From: Helicoverpa zea | Taxonomy: Eukaryota > Arthropoda > Insecta > Lepidoptera > Noctuidae | Direction of reading: 5' to 3' | DNA length: 64,000 nucleotides | Assembly (NCBI RefSeq): GCF_022581195.2 | Contig: NC_061471.1 | Location: 8,060,001-8,124,000, forward strand | Shown here: positions 22,568 to 34,953 of the stretch, one piece after another | Position numbering within the stretch: position 1 is the first letter of the stretch | Layout: each line of letters opens with the position of its first letter | Made by a program: the position numbers and the translations under genes | The notes under the pieces: model-generated | The model's database searches: none | What the model was told of the DNA's origin: nothing | Seen by the model: the letters and a program-made list of their open reading frames with translations, nothing else

Positions 22568-25500
22568 AGTTGGTACTCCTATTTGGAGTCCTCCATTGTA
22601 TGTGCAACACAAGACATTAATGACCTCATTATCCATCTCTAAAATGTCATCTGCCACAAAAAACAACAAAGATAATAATAGAAAATTTAACAACCAACAA
22701 ACAACTTGTCTGATGTTGAGCTAGCAAAAATAATCAACGAAATTACTATCCCGGCGTTCTCAAAAGCCGAAAGTCACTCGAACTATCATCGTTGCAGCGG
22801 AACAAACTACCGGCAAGTGTGTCGATTTCCAACGACGTCGACTCGAGTAGTGTAGAAAAAAAAATATTCTCGAGTCGCAAGTTCAGGGTGGGGGGGTGGT
22901 TACCCTTCCTACGGACCTCCTTAACTGCTGGCAGCGGACAAAAAGAATGAATGGATCCGCCCCTTAACGAATACACCGAGCGGCATAATTCATACTTAGG
23001 AAAGTGCAAGGAGTTGACATGGACTTTTATTTTTTTTTCGTTTTAATTACGATAGCGTCGCCAATGAGGTTAGGTTTTGCTTTCCGTGGAATATTTTTAT
23101 TTGTTTTGTGCTTTTTTTTTAATTCTCCTATTTTCGCCGACTTCTCTTATGCGTGAGGCTGGTCGGGAATTTTAAAAGTTTTTTTTTTTCGAGTTTTTGC
23201 TACCCGAACTTGCTCGTATCGTCGCGAGCACTTTCACGTGTGCAGTTTGTAATTTTCATTATTTTTATATTTTATTTTATTAACTTCTTTATCTTGTACT
23301 GAAAAAGTAACGATGTCACGGTATGTCTTCACTTGGAATGTTGGATAATTAAAAAGTTTTCAACTTGACGTTTCTAATGATGTTCCAGATTCAAATATTC
23401 TCATTTAAATAAGTAAAACAAAAGCTAGTACGTACTTTAGTACTTGTAGACAATTGATTACTTACTGAGCTTGAGCGCTCGTTTGATTACCACCATGCAA
23501 CCGTGGGCAACATGAACACGAAAATAGATCTTGTTACTAATCGTGTGGGCCTAGAAAAAAGACGTTTTTAGGATTTATAAGAGGCTAGATGTTGTGTGCC
23601 AGACATTGTATCAATTAAGTACGTCATTTATAATTAACGTTGTTCGTGGGAAAATGAGGCAGGATACACAAGTATTTTGCTATCTGACTCATATAACTCA
23701 AAAAATGTTGCAAGACTAAACAATGTGACACTTTATATTTATGTCGTCCTCTATACCACCACTTTAATTACATATCTATTAAATGTCCACTTAAAACTCA
23801 AAAAAAAAAAAAAATAATAAACTCGACCACTTAAAATCACCATCGGAGACAGTGCTCACGCCAAGTGCACTGGCCGTTCGAACGGACCACGGAAGGCAGC
23901 CTCGGAAGTTAAGATGCGTCGGTTGCCACGTATAATTTTTTCCACTCTCTTTCAATTCACTCCCCCTATCGCCCCCCACCCCCCTTCTCAACCCTTCCGT
24001 CTGTCAATCTTAACTACAAGGCGGGAAGCCTCCGTATTACAGGGTTCAGTACTGGGCCTACATTTTTTTATTTCACTATCGAGATTTTAATAGGACTCGA
24101 CTAGAATTTCTGAGAATCGATGATTCGAGCGGGATTACGAGTTGGATGGGCTTCGGAATAGTTTTTAAAGAGTGAATTTCGTTTGTTCGGAAATAAGGGA
24201 GTTGGTTTTTTTGTAGTTGAGCTTGATGCTTATTGGTTGGGCCTCGTTTGTGCGTAATGTGTGCAGTCGCGCGGAAAATATGTTTAAACGGGGCTTTATT
24301 AGTATTTGTTCGATCGATTGCTCGTGTTATATAACTTCAAAATTTGAATTTAAACCCAAAACCATCTTAAAATCTCAAAGCCACAGAGTTCCCCAAAAAA
24401 AAAAACTGCTAAAACATAGACAAAAAATAATCATCGGACATTTATTCAAAAAGTGAAAATCCAAAAAGGCTATAAGTTTCCGTCTGGGCACTAATCAGTG
24501 GTATTGTGGCGGCTGTTTGAAGTCTCAGCGTAATGGAAGACCAGACAAGCTAAGGGGAGAAGGAAATAAAAAAAATACTCAACGCACGCATAAGTAGGCG
24601 GACGTCGCGGGACAAGTGTGAAATATTTTGGAGTTAGACGTTTTTGGGAATGTACTAAAGCTGCTAAAGTATTAAATTTTGGTTTAAAAAAATATTGCTA
24701 TGTTTTGAGTTATTGTGGATGAATGTTGTATAATTGCTAAGAAATAGTTGACAATGACTGATCTATGCACATATATTTTATTATAAGCTAGCCTCTTCAT
24801 TCATATGCAGTAAACATTGTGTGACAAATCACAGACATTTTTTATCTTAAATTACTCCACATAACATAACCGTCAATACTGTACCACAAACACACTACAA
24901 CCCATCCCTAATCACGAAATTCTTTCAAAAAATTTCCCAAACCATTATCACCTCGAAATCAAAACTTGCCCCGCGACATACGACTCAAGATGCATCACGA
25001 AAGGGGGTCCCCTACGATCCACTAGGCTGTACAAACTTACAACAGATAAGGGCCTCAAGTACCCCCCAAAAGGGGTAAGACAGTCCCCCAAGTCTAGGCA
25101 GACTTTAGTGGAAGAAAAAATAATGCGGCGGGGAGACATCGACGGCGGGGCCGTTTTAATTCCGTCATCATATTTTTAGTTTTACACCGTATTGGAGTTG
25201 AAACTGCGTTGTTTTTACGTAATTTAGTATACTTTTTGACTTGATTTGTTCTTAGTTAAAGGTATATGCAGGTATTTGATACATGAACTTGTTGGTTTAC
25301 TGTCTTTCTCAATATTCTGTCTTTCGGTTGCTTGTAGAAGTTGTAAAGGAAGGAATTTGACATAACTTGTAGGTATGGGTCTAATGTTAAAATTCTATCT
25401 TTGATAAACAAAACCACAGATAGATTATTGGGAACGGCCATTAGTCAGCAAGACTCTTATTCTATTTAGAATTGAATAATGGTTAAGATCGCTTTATCGT

Positions 25501-26040
25501 GGAGTAATTTTCTAGATCCCTTAAAAATCTCACTGTACCAACATTTTTAATTCTATAAACCTCTGAAAAAAAGGGGGGCCTCACACTAAACCGTGTCCTT
25601 AACCCTTAAACAAAAGGTTCATTGTCTCAATCCGTTCTCGAATACTTTGAGAAAGGCGACGCTCTAATTGTTTCAGTGTGCGGACAGTATCAAGTTACAT
25701 TGTATTGTGCTCAGCCACACTGTGCCGTTTCTAAATCTTATACGAAAGGAATCTATTTCAAGTACTGGTGGGGACAGAGGTGGCTTAATTTTTAATTGTT
25801 TTTTAATAATATTTCTTTTTGTTCGGTTTGAGGAGACGTATGGATAGAATGAAGATTATAATAGGGTGTTTATAAAGCAATTTAATGACAATAAAACTGT
25901 TTAATTTGCCCTGTGCCTAATGTAAGCACAGCTGTTTATATGAAAGTGTAATAACAACATTGAGAATTTGCTAAAGACATTATTTACTGATTACTTTATT
26001 TATTAAAAAATGTGCTTATAAGACACAAAAACTGCTGGAA

Positions 26041-26095
26041 CTGCTGGACTAGAAGCAGACCCCAACATAGTTGGGAAAAAGGCTCGGAGGATGAG
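26041..26095 (+). mobile_element. SINE 3'-end fragment
   Basis: It carries GAAGCAGACCCCAACATAG and GGGAAAAAGGCTCGGAGG, matching the tail of the SINE at 17283-17669 on the opposite strand. It is truncated at its 5' side. Confidence 0.7.
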
Positions 26096-26502
26096 AATCT
26101 GAAGACACAAAAACTGCAAAATTCAAAATCTGTTGTTTCTTAACTTTTTTTGAAAACTAAATTGAGTGGATTTTATTTTTAGTTACATTATTTAAAACAA
26201 ATCAAAATCAATTCAACAATTTATCCTCCTATTAAAATCTTCCAACACGTTATGTACTCCACAGTACTTGGGCTACAGTCTCGTGAACTTGATACATGAC
26301 ATTGTCTGCCCTTTTCACGCACTCTGCAACCGACGCAGCTTTGTCTTGCTTTCTTGCTTACACTTTTATACGAGTCTAACGAGTCTTGTGAACAATTTTG
26401 TTTCTAAATATCATCTGCCTAGTCTTTTTCCAACTACATTAGGTTCTTTCCCTGTCTCCCCTGATTTGATTTTAATATTTTGGTTTCAAAATTTTTCTCT
26501 GT

Positions 26503-26560
26503 GAGAGAGGAGGCCTGTGTCCAGCAGTGGGACGATATAAAGGCTGATAATGTAATATTT
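26503..26560 (+). mobile_element. Short lepidopteran non-LTR/SINE tail fragment
   Basis: GAGAGAGGAGGCCTGTGTCC followed by AGCAGTGGGACG and an AGGCTG end, the same family as 20731-20786 and 32541-32605. Confidence 0.75.
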
Positions 26561-29500
26561 AGTAAAATTTGTGTTTATTAATATTAAGGTCAAGAATGTT
26601 TGAGAATAAAAGATGAGTCACAAGTTGTAAAGGATTACTTATTTTATTTAAAAGAATAAGTTCAACTATTTATACAATTAAATAAGGTAAAACTGCTATA
26701 TTATATTAATAGGTACATATGTGGGGATCTTTGTTTTATTTCTACAAAGGTAATTACATATTACCACAGGGATTTATTTCTAAGGAAAAAGTTAAATTCT
26801 ATTTAAACGTGAGTACCAAAAACTTATAGTTAGTCATAAAATGGATTGTTTAAAGTACCAAGGAAAATTCAAGAAACGCGTTTATCATGACAATTGTAAA
26901 ATACACATAATTGGTTATAACCACGTACCAATTTTTTGTGGTAACATTTATTAAGAATACTTCCATTATTTAATTCATGATTCATGTATAAAGGACAGTT
27001 CATTTTAAAAGAAAATACTCGTAAACAAAATTAGAATTCTACTATATACGTTTTCCTTTTCATTAAAGTTTACGAAGTTAATTGGAATTAACAGAGAAAT
27101 TCGTCGTACTTAATTTTTATTTTAAATACAAACTTATAAAGGACAATATCTGTGGACAAACCAACCCTCAAATGCTGGTGGGCCTTTGAAGCACTTTTAA
27201 AAGTACATTAAAGAAAACTTTCACGCGATCCTTTCTTTCATTGAAAACCACATCATTAGACTGTCTCAGAAATACTTCTCTAGTGAAACGGTTATTTCGT
27301 GTTTTGGTTTTAATATTTTGAAGGAATATTTTAATTATTCTAAGGGAAATTGGAAGGGTAAGTAAGTAGGTAAAAAGCACCTTTTGTAATAAGTAATTAA
27401 TGTTTTGGAAGTTTTCTTTTTATTAATTATTTTGTAAGTAAGTAGAATAAAAAATAACACTTTATCAAATTGAGAAAAAAAAAAAACAAAAAAAAACTTA
27501 AGTAATGTAGCTGAGTCGTATCCCTACATAATTGTTTTCATCTTTCTAATATGTACTAACATAAGAACTAGTGTCACAAATACAAAAAAATAAACAAAAA
27601 GTCTTAACTTAAACATAAAAAAATGCATCACAAATTACAAAACAGCCGTGTCAATATTTCTTAATCCGTTCGCTATCACTTTTCCTCATAATTTAGCATT
27701 CTGCACGCAGGGGGGAAGATGGGGGTGCACTTGACCACCCCGCCAACCCTTCACCGCCTCAAGAACAACATCGTGATTTTAATATAGTCGCGTTTTAACT
27801 CGGAGATAGTTAACGATACTTACAGGTTTTTTTTACTTGAGTTTTTTTTTTAATTTTTTAGTAATGTGTGGGTGTTTAGATGTTTTGATTTTTAGGTGAA
27901 TGGGGATTGAGGGTATTGGGGGTGTATTGATTTTTTTAATAGAATTTAATACCTATTTTAGTTATTTTTTTTATAAAAAAGAAATAGAAAGTAAAGCAAT
28001 TACTTTTATACGTATTTAGACAGTAAATTAAGTTGTACATTTGGACATAATTTTCTTTTTTTAAATTAAAGATATAAGACAATGTAAAATCGATAAGTAG
28101 ATAAGTAGATATAAAGGCGTATATACTTAAAAACAAATCCTCAAAAAAATGCCAATACAAAAAAAAATCCGCAATTAAAAAATAAGCTCCCATTAGAAAA
28201 ATAGTGGGGCTCTCACATGTTTAACTAGCGTTTCTCAAGTCGACGCCAAATGAGGGTGAGCAGAGTTAATGAATAATTAATGTGCTGTTCGCGCCAATTA
28301 TAATTACGTAAGGAAAGCAATTACCGAGCCACCCTGTTTGTTCCTCGTGATTTGCACATAGTTTAGGGAAAAACTATGCACGATCCCGAACTTGGAGCGT
28401 GGAACAATAGCCGTCTTTATAGGTAGCTAGATATCTTCCTTGTTAAATATTTTTAATGTACGTAAGAAGGCCAAATAATGGGATAAAATTACTGTCGATT
28501 TAAGTTTATCATTTTTTAAAGAGATACTTTATTAATTTTCCTTGATGACATCTAGAAAAATCTTGATGATTTATGATTTATTACATTTATATGCATTTTA
28601 AATATATATATATAACCAACGAACAATCGAACAAAGAATCGCCTGAACAAAAATAGATAATCGTGAACAATGCGTTTACCTTTGTTTACTTCTATTTAAA
28701 AACGTAAAAACTCCCGCGGGCTACAGAAAAGGATCGTAGCGGGTGACGCAACAAAAATACACCGGACTTTGTATTAAAAAGGACTTCAAGACGAATTGGA
28801 CTTCACTTTTTAGTCATACTTTGTGAAAGTTAGTCCTAAAAGCTAATAAGATAAAATAATGAATTTAATTTTTATTAAGTATTTTTTGACGGCTGCAGTT
28901 GCAGGGTTAACAAAAATGTGTTTGAATAAAGTAAGATTGAATCAGTGTCAAGTTGTTGGGATCACTTAATATTTTTTTGTGAGATTTTCAACTAACTACA
29001 ACGTAAGTATTTTTTATACTTCTCCAAATACATAAGATACCATACACAGTTTTGCTTAAATTTTGTTTTGTCATATAACTAGGTTGACTTAAAAGTTTTA
29101 TGTAAAACTTATTTTTTTAATGGTTTTATGTGTCATATTATATACATACAATTTACACAACAATAACACACTGACCATGCAATAATTAACCACGGGAAGC
29201 ATTTCCAAACAAAATCAGTGCAGTCCCTAATTAAGTACAAAAGCGACGCGTGCGCAGGTCGGGGGGAGCGGCCGTCACGCCTTGCAGTCGGAAGTGACGG
29301 CGGACGCGGAGATTGTGGCCCCAGCCCTGATTCCTTCCGGTGGACCCTGGGCTCTCTGGTGGTAATGCTTTGAGGGATAGGAGATCGGAGGGATGAGGTA
29401 ATATAGTTAAGATTATTTTTGTTTTTTTTTTTTTTTCGGTGTGGTGTACTTTTTCGTGGAATAGTAATAGTTTGTGTGACTTAAGTGTTGTTTTTTTGTT

Positions 29501-29983
29501 TGCTTTGTTAGGAAACAACACCTTTACCTACTTAGAAAATAATATGAAAAAGTTGTTAAAAAATATTGTAAAAAGAGTCATTTATCATTCACAAAAGTTA
29601 TCCCCGCCAGTCATTTACTCACAGTGTTTTAACTTATCAATTTGTTACTCAAGTTTATTGGTTATTGACACGAATTATTGATAAAGTACTACATACTATC
29701 ATTGACATTAATAATTTCATTTGCTACTAAAACAAACCAATAACTTCTATAAATAAAACACCCGCTTGAGCTTAAACTTTGGCCCACACATAAGGTCGTC
29801 GCTCCGATCTTCGAGCCATAACGATTGAGTGAGATCTTTTTTTTATTAGTTGTCATATACCACGTTTTGACAGTGAGTCATGTCGGGATGTAAGCACACT
29901 ACAAACTTATAGTCGGCCGATAGTTTGTTCGGGCTCATAAATCAGTATGAAGATGAATGGTACTACGCATATTAAGATCAGAG
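26561..29983. other. AT-rich non-coding stretch
   Basis: No gene recognised. GC-rich patches lie at about 27700-27790 and 29240-29400, the latter with CpG-rich sequence. Both are unexplained. Confidence 0.45.
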
Positions 29984-30044
29984 TGCTTAGTGCGAGTTTT
30001 CGTGAATTTTTTTACGGACTCACATGAGAGCGCGTATACTAAGA

Positions 30045-30052
30045 TTTGTATG
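30045..30052 (+). repeat. 8-bp target-site duplication, left
   Basis: TTTGTATG is repeated exactly at 30580-30587, bounding the hAT relic. Confidence 0.88.
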
Positions 30053-30579
30053 CAGTGTTGCCAACTTAGTGGATTTTCCACTAATACTGGTGGTTTAAGT
30101 CCCCTATTTAGTGGCGAAATGTTGAAAGTACTGCGGGTCAAGTAGCGAAATGTAAGTTTTGTGGTACAACTTTAAGGAGTTACTATGGAGATTTGAAGTC
30201 TCACGGAATGTCAAAAAAGCATCTACAAAACAAAAAGGTGAACGACTACTATATAATTATATTAAGTACTCATTCATTGGTCAAATGCGTAACTAAACAA
30301 TTTGTGAAACTACTACGCCGATTATAATTTGTGAAGGATTCGGATCGGGTCGGATGAATTGCTAAACAGATGTAATGCTTTGTCTGTTTTAATTTTCTAT
30401 CGTTGCCGAGTTACATCTTTGGATGATTAAATTGTTTTAGGTTACAATAAAATATAAACAATATTTTTTTAGTGGTGAATTTGGTGATTTTAAGTGTGGG
30501 ATAAATTTTTCTTAGTGGTTTTCTGGTGGTTTTAAAAGTTGACTCTGGTGGTAAGCTTCTACAACTGTTGGCAACACTG
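30053..30579 (+). mobile_element. Non-autonomous hAT element (527 bp)
   Basis: The termini CAGTGTTGCCAAC and GTTGGCAACACTG are the classic hAT ends, and exact 8-bp duplications (TTTGTATG) flank them. Inside is a zinc-finger remnant of a hAT transposase (30151-30222) but no catalytic core. It is an internally deleted copy, nested in the older TIR element. Confidence 0.92.
30151..30222 (+). pseudogene. BED-type zinc-finger remnant of a hAT transposase
   Basis: The frame reads CKFCGTTLRSYYGDLKSHGM followed by SKKH. The C-x2-C pair and the H-x5-H pair fit the N-terminal DNA-binding BED finger of hAT transposases. Its ORF is short and lacks a catalytic domain. Confidence 0.75.
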
Positions 30580-30587
30580 TTTGTATG
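30580..30587 (+). repeat. 8-bp target-site duplication, right
   Basis: Exact repeat of 30045-30052. Confidence 0.88.
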
Positions 30588-30732
30588 TAACAAAAACAGG
30601 TTCCAATTTTTGACACTAGGTGGAGCTGTTTTTGTTCCATACAAATCTTAGTATACGCGCTCTCATGTGAGTCCGTAAAAAAATTCACGAAAACTCGCAC
30701 TAAGCAATCAGGTATCAGACCGACTGAAAAAT

Positions 30733-31011
30733 CCTTTCTATCTTGGACACCAATGACTGTGTTACGGAGAGCACGTCAAATTGTACGTCCCGCGTGTCAT
30801 TTAACATCCTTGGCAGTCGTTACGGGTAGTCAGAAGCTAGTAAGTGATTATATGATACCAGTCTTACCAAAGGGTATTGGGTTACCCGGGTAACTGAGTT
30901 AAGGAGGTCAGACAGGCAGTCGCTCCTTGTAGAACACAGGTTCTCAGCTACATGCGGTTAGACTGGAAGCTGACCCCAACAAAAAAGTTGGGAAAAGGCT
31001 CGAGAGATGAT
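30733..31011 (+). mobile_element. 5'-truncated SINE copy (same family as 17283-17669)
   Basis: It contains the body words CATCCTTGGCAGTCGTTACG, GTCAGACAGGCAGTCGCT and TTAGACTGGAAGCTGACCCC and ends GATGATGAGA. The tRNA head is missing. It lies only 26 bp beyond the TIR element. Confidence 0.82.
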
Positions 31012-33082
31012 GAGACCGACTGAAAACTTTGATTGAAGTCACGATTTCTTTTTATTTCTTTTTTCTTGCCATCGGGCAACTTTCGGCCGACTATTTAGTC
31101 TGCAGTGTGTGGCTACTCGTAAGGACGAGATGACCTCTTTGCAATTGATACAGAGGAACCTGTTTGTTTGTCTGATGAACTGATGACTTATATGTACATA
31201 CATACAATGTATGGGTTCGGCTCTTTTGTATGTCTGTGTGTTTGTTGTAGGGTTAAGTAATTGGTTTAGGTTATTTAACTTAAACCGAATTCTTCCACCA
31301 TTTGGTTCACGAGTTTCTAGAGAAAATTAGGCGTGGTTTGCATGTGACAAAAATAACTTGTGCTTCGAAATGGGTTATATGTCGGGCAAATATTGTAATT
31401 TATTACATTTCTTTTGCATTTTGCTTAAGTAATGCATCCCTCTCAGAAGAGAATCGTAATATTATTTGGTAATTAAAACTTCGTTAAACCCTTTAATAAC
31501 ATTGAATCCTGTAACAATACCAACATGTTGCCAACGATTTTGGTTACCACGTTTTAACTACAACCAGTACACCACCAAGTCTTAACCCTACTCCCACTAA
31601 GATAGCCACACTCCGTAACAAAACCACAAATAAATATCAATAGTCTACCTCGGTAGACCACAGAGATCACCTGTGTTTCACACGGCGCCTGCACTGTTCT
31701 CACGAGCTCGTCTTTCGCTTCCTTCCTGTCTGAGCATTAAGTACTCTACACGGAGGGCGGTAACATTACATTATAGTGGTGTTTTTTATTATTTTGCTTG
31801 GTCATAGGGACGTGGTAAGTGATTTTAGAGGTCATTAGATGTTCAGTGGTTTTGGAGGATGATTGATGGCAAATTAATCGGGATAGATAGTGAGGTTTTG
31901 GGAAAATATAGGCCTGTACTACAGATTTATATCTACAGAATTAATGTTTTTAATTTTATCAGAATATTCGTAAATGGATCGTTCCCAATGGTCGATTCGA
32001 GTCTTGTGGTACAGACCTATATGACCCATTTACCTTTTTCGAACTATAAGCCTTATCAAAATCCGTCCACTACCAAAAAATTCTGCTTCCTACCTGCAAA
32101 ACACTAAAACTTCATATTTAAGCCTTATATCCGTAACCTACAAGGGTCATTCACAAAGGGTGACAATACTTAGCTAGCCCATTGCCTGGGAACCGCGTCT
32201 TCCGTTCCCAGTAAGTGACAAATCTTTTTTTGATTGTGTGAACCTAGGCGTATCCTGTTACTTAGGAAGGAAGTGATTTGTGAGGGAAACTGCGGAGTTC
32301 TTCGATGGAGGACCACAAGGGGACTTGTGGTATAATTAGCACTTAACGATGAATAGATTTTGAAGTGGTTGTAGGTGTCTGAACGGTGAGAGGTGAATGA
32401 TTTTGTAATTTATGGGAGGTAAAAAATATACATATAGTGCGATTACACATATTTATGGTTTTACTTCAAAAAGGATACACTTTTGTCGCGTGATTTAGGA
32501 AACTTCGTATGGAACCTGAAACATACGACTAATGTCAATCCTTCTCCGTGTGAGAGGAGGCCTGTGCCCAGCAGTGGGACGATAAAAAGGCTGTAACAGT
32601 AACAGTATGACTAATGTCTGCTTAACTTTTTTGTAGTAAGACCAATAGAGCTTAGTATTTAAACATCAAATATAAAAAAAACCTGTATAAATTCAAGACC
32701 TTTTTTCTTTAAAGAATAAAATCTTTTATACCAAAGAAATCTCTTTGGAATTCCTTTTCGCTCCGTCTTATTTCTTGGCAGTTAACCCTTTTGTCGCCAC
32801 GGTTAAGGAGGCCATTGTTTCACGAGCGGCCGGTCTCACGGGCCCCCGTCTCAGGCAAACAGGTCAGACTTTGTTACATTGTTTAAGTAGGCTAATATTC
32901 CCATGGGATTGGAGGGTTGGTAGGATATCGATGGTAATGTGAGGAGCTTAGATTTTTTTTGTTGATTTTTTTTTTTACTTTTATTTTTTTATTTTAAGCG
33001 TTAATTTAAAGATAAATATTGTTATATATTTATTTAAAATTAAATGAATAATTTCGGTACTTTGATATTCATATATTTTAAC
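31012..33082. other. AT-rich non-coding stretch
   Basis: No gene recognised. A GC-richer patch is at about 32740-32940. The tail fragment at 32541-32605 is listed separately. Confidence 0.45.
32541..32605 (+). mobile_element. Short lepidopteran non-LTR/SINE tail fragment
   Basis: CTTCTCCGTGTGAGAGGAGG then CCTGTGCCCAGCAGTGGGAC and an AGGCTG end. Third copy in the window. Confidence 0.8.
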
Positions 33083-33140
33083 CTGTTGTATGCCGGAGCG
33101 CAAATATACGCGAGACATAATTGATTTTCTTTTTTTTTAT
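33083..33140 (+). repeat. Dispersed repeat, copy 1
   Basis: About 60 bp containing ATATACGCGAGACATAATTG and GATTTTCT. A second, diverged copy in the same orientation lies at 39742-39800. The family is unassigned. Confidence 0.65.
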
Positions 33141-33798
33141 AATCATATTCTCAGTTAAATAAACTTCTAGCAAATAGTTTTGCATTCAAACACATACCTT
33201 TTCATAATGACGACGAGCGATTAAATTATGATTTCAGGAGCCAAATGTCTCTATTAGATCAATTAGATTCTACTAACAACTGCGCATACACAAAGAAATT
33301 TTAATTTCCCAATAATAACGTATTAAATAAAACCGTCTCAAGATTACGATCATCGCGTGCTCGACTGTCATTAGGGTGCGTCCACACTGTCATATTACGC
33401 GATCGCTTACAACGCTGTCTTGAGGGTGAAATGACTGGATATATTGTGTTTAATGTAAAGCTTACGGGTTTAATTATGTAGGTAGGTAAGTTTAATGGGT
33501 AATGAAGGGATCAGTTATGTTGGATTGATTTTTTAAATATGTTTCTTTGGTTACAGTATTTAAATATAAATATGTAAGTTATCCGTTTACTCTCTAAATA
33601 TGTAAGTAGATCTGAGACAGATGATTAGGTAGTTATCGATAAACATATCAACTTCGTTTGGGAAGATGATCAGTTAAAGTTTTAAGATTTGCATTTTTAT
33701 TTAGTTTAAAATAAAGTTCCTTCAATACCTACTAAAACTAGGCGAAAGACCTGAACACAGCTAGATACGTGTTTCTTAATAAACATCAAAATATTAAT

Positions 33799-33942
33799 GG
33801 CCTTACTACAAAAACTTTAACAACTGTTTTACACTTGTCTGAAAAAATGTGGCTCCAAAATGAACCTTATGTCAACGTCATAATTTATCATTTTTTTAGA
33901 TAAGTCTTAAACTGACGTTAAAAAGTTTTTGTGGTAAGACGG
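33799..33942 (+). mobile_element. MITE of about 145 bp, copy 1
   Basis: The ends GGCCTTACTACAAAAACTTT and the inverted AAAGTTTTTGTGGTAAGACG are imperfect inverted repeats. The same element occurs in the opposite orientation at 60046-60191. Confidence 0.75.
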
Positions 33943-34759
33943 TATAAGTTTATAAGCAATAACTGTACTATAAGTAATAACTGTATTTATTTAAATATCG
34001 AAACCTCATTAAAGTCATCAAACGCCCATAACAACATATCTAACAGTTCTCACATCGAAACTGTCCGCCTTCATTTTTCGCGCATAATTACGTCTACAAC
34101 GGCTCGACAAGCTGTCGCGTGGCGTACCGGTCGGAGCGCATCTGTCGCGCGTCTGAACTCAACTTTATGATACGGAACATTATAAATTTATTTTAAAACA
34201 AAAGAGTTTTTATGGGCGGTTTACTGGTTCTTTTTGTGGTTATTGTTTTTTATATAATAAGGTTTTTTTGAGGTTCTTAGATTTATCGTAACTGCTGTGA
34301 AAGATTGGCTGACGGTTCGTAACTGCAAGAAGTAGGTAAGTAGATAGATTTCAAACATTTAAAATAAAGCTTAGTTTTAATTTATTTGGATGTCAAAATA
34401 TGTACACTATATACTATAGAACCTTTACTATACATAAAATTAATACTGTAATAGCTTTAGTTAATTCTGATATCTTTTGAATTCTAGGCTTTTAAGAAAT
34501 GTTGTATTTTCGTAGCACTTCTTAGCGCGTAGCAAAATAAAGTTACTCAAATTACTACGAAAAAAAATTGAATTGATAAGCCACAAGGCGTAAATTAAAA
34601 TAAAAAAATGAAGAGAGAGAAGACATAAAATTCAAAGGGTTATCCACAACAATACAGCATTACCAACTTGGGGCAACTTATTAATTAAAAAGAATTGTTA
34701 CCACCATTTTATTTTACCATTTCAAATGTTAAAATAAAACATAACATATGTGATTTACG

Positions 34760-34953
34760 TTTGCCCCAGTGACTTGCAAGAAGCTACCCTTACAACATTA
34801 TCAATGCAGGCTTAATGGATCTTATTTCAATTCAATAAAGTTCAAAATGCAGGATATACCTTTGTCCTAGGAACTTGCAAGATGGTACCCTTACAATGTT
34901 ACCAATGCAGTTTATAAGGACCGTATTCCAATGGAATAAAGTTTAAAATGCAG
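34760..34953 (+). repeat. Diverged tandem duplication, two units of about 100 bp
   Basis: Unit 1 (34760-34860) and unit 2 (34861-34953) share the words ACTTGCAAGA, TACCCTTACAA, CAATGCAG, AATAAAGTT and AAAATGCAG in the same order, with many substitutions. It is an old duplication with no coding frame. Confidence 0.75.

Larger units (their letters stand above)
21782..26502. other. Non-coding stretch with GC-rich islands
   Basis: No gene recognised. An 18-bp tandem pair is at 22532-22567. A GAGGCGAGGCGGCGAGG run is at about 22263-22288. GC-rich, unrepeated patches stand out from the AT-rich surroundings at 22740-23010, 23830-24050 and 24930-25160. They could be conserved non-coding elements, but nothing in them is decisive. 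A SINE tail fragment (CCCCAACATAGTTGGGAAAA) is at 26041-26095. Confidence 0.45.
29984..30706. mobile_element. TIR element (about 69-bp inverted termini) interrupted by a hAT insertion
   Basis: The left end 29984-30052 and right end 30638-30706 are inverted copies, starting TGCTTAGTGCGAGTTTTCGT and running through the ACTCACATGAGAGCGCG region. I see no mismatch over about 69 bp. Without the hAT relic at 30053-30579 and its duplicated 8 bp, the element would be about 190 bp. Outside the ends, ATCAG occurs on both sides, but not flush, so its own target duplication is unclear. Confidence 0.8.
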
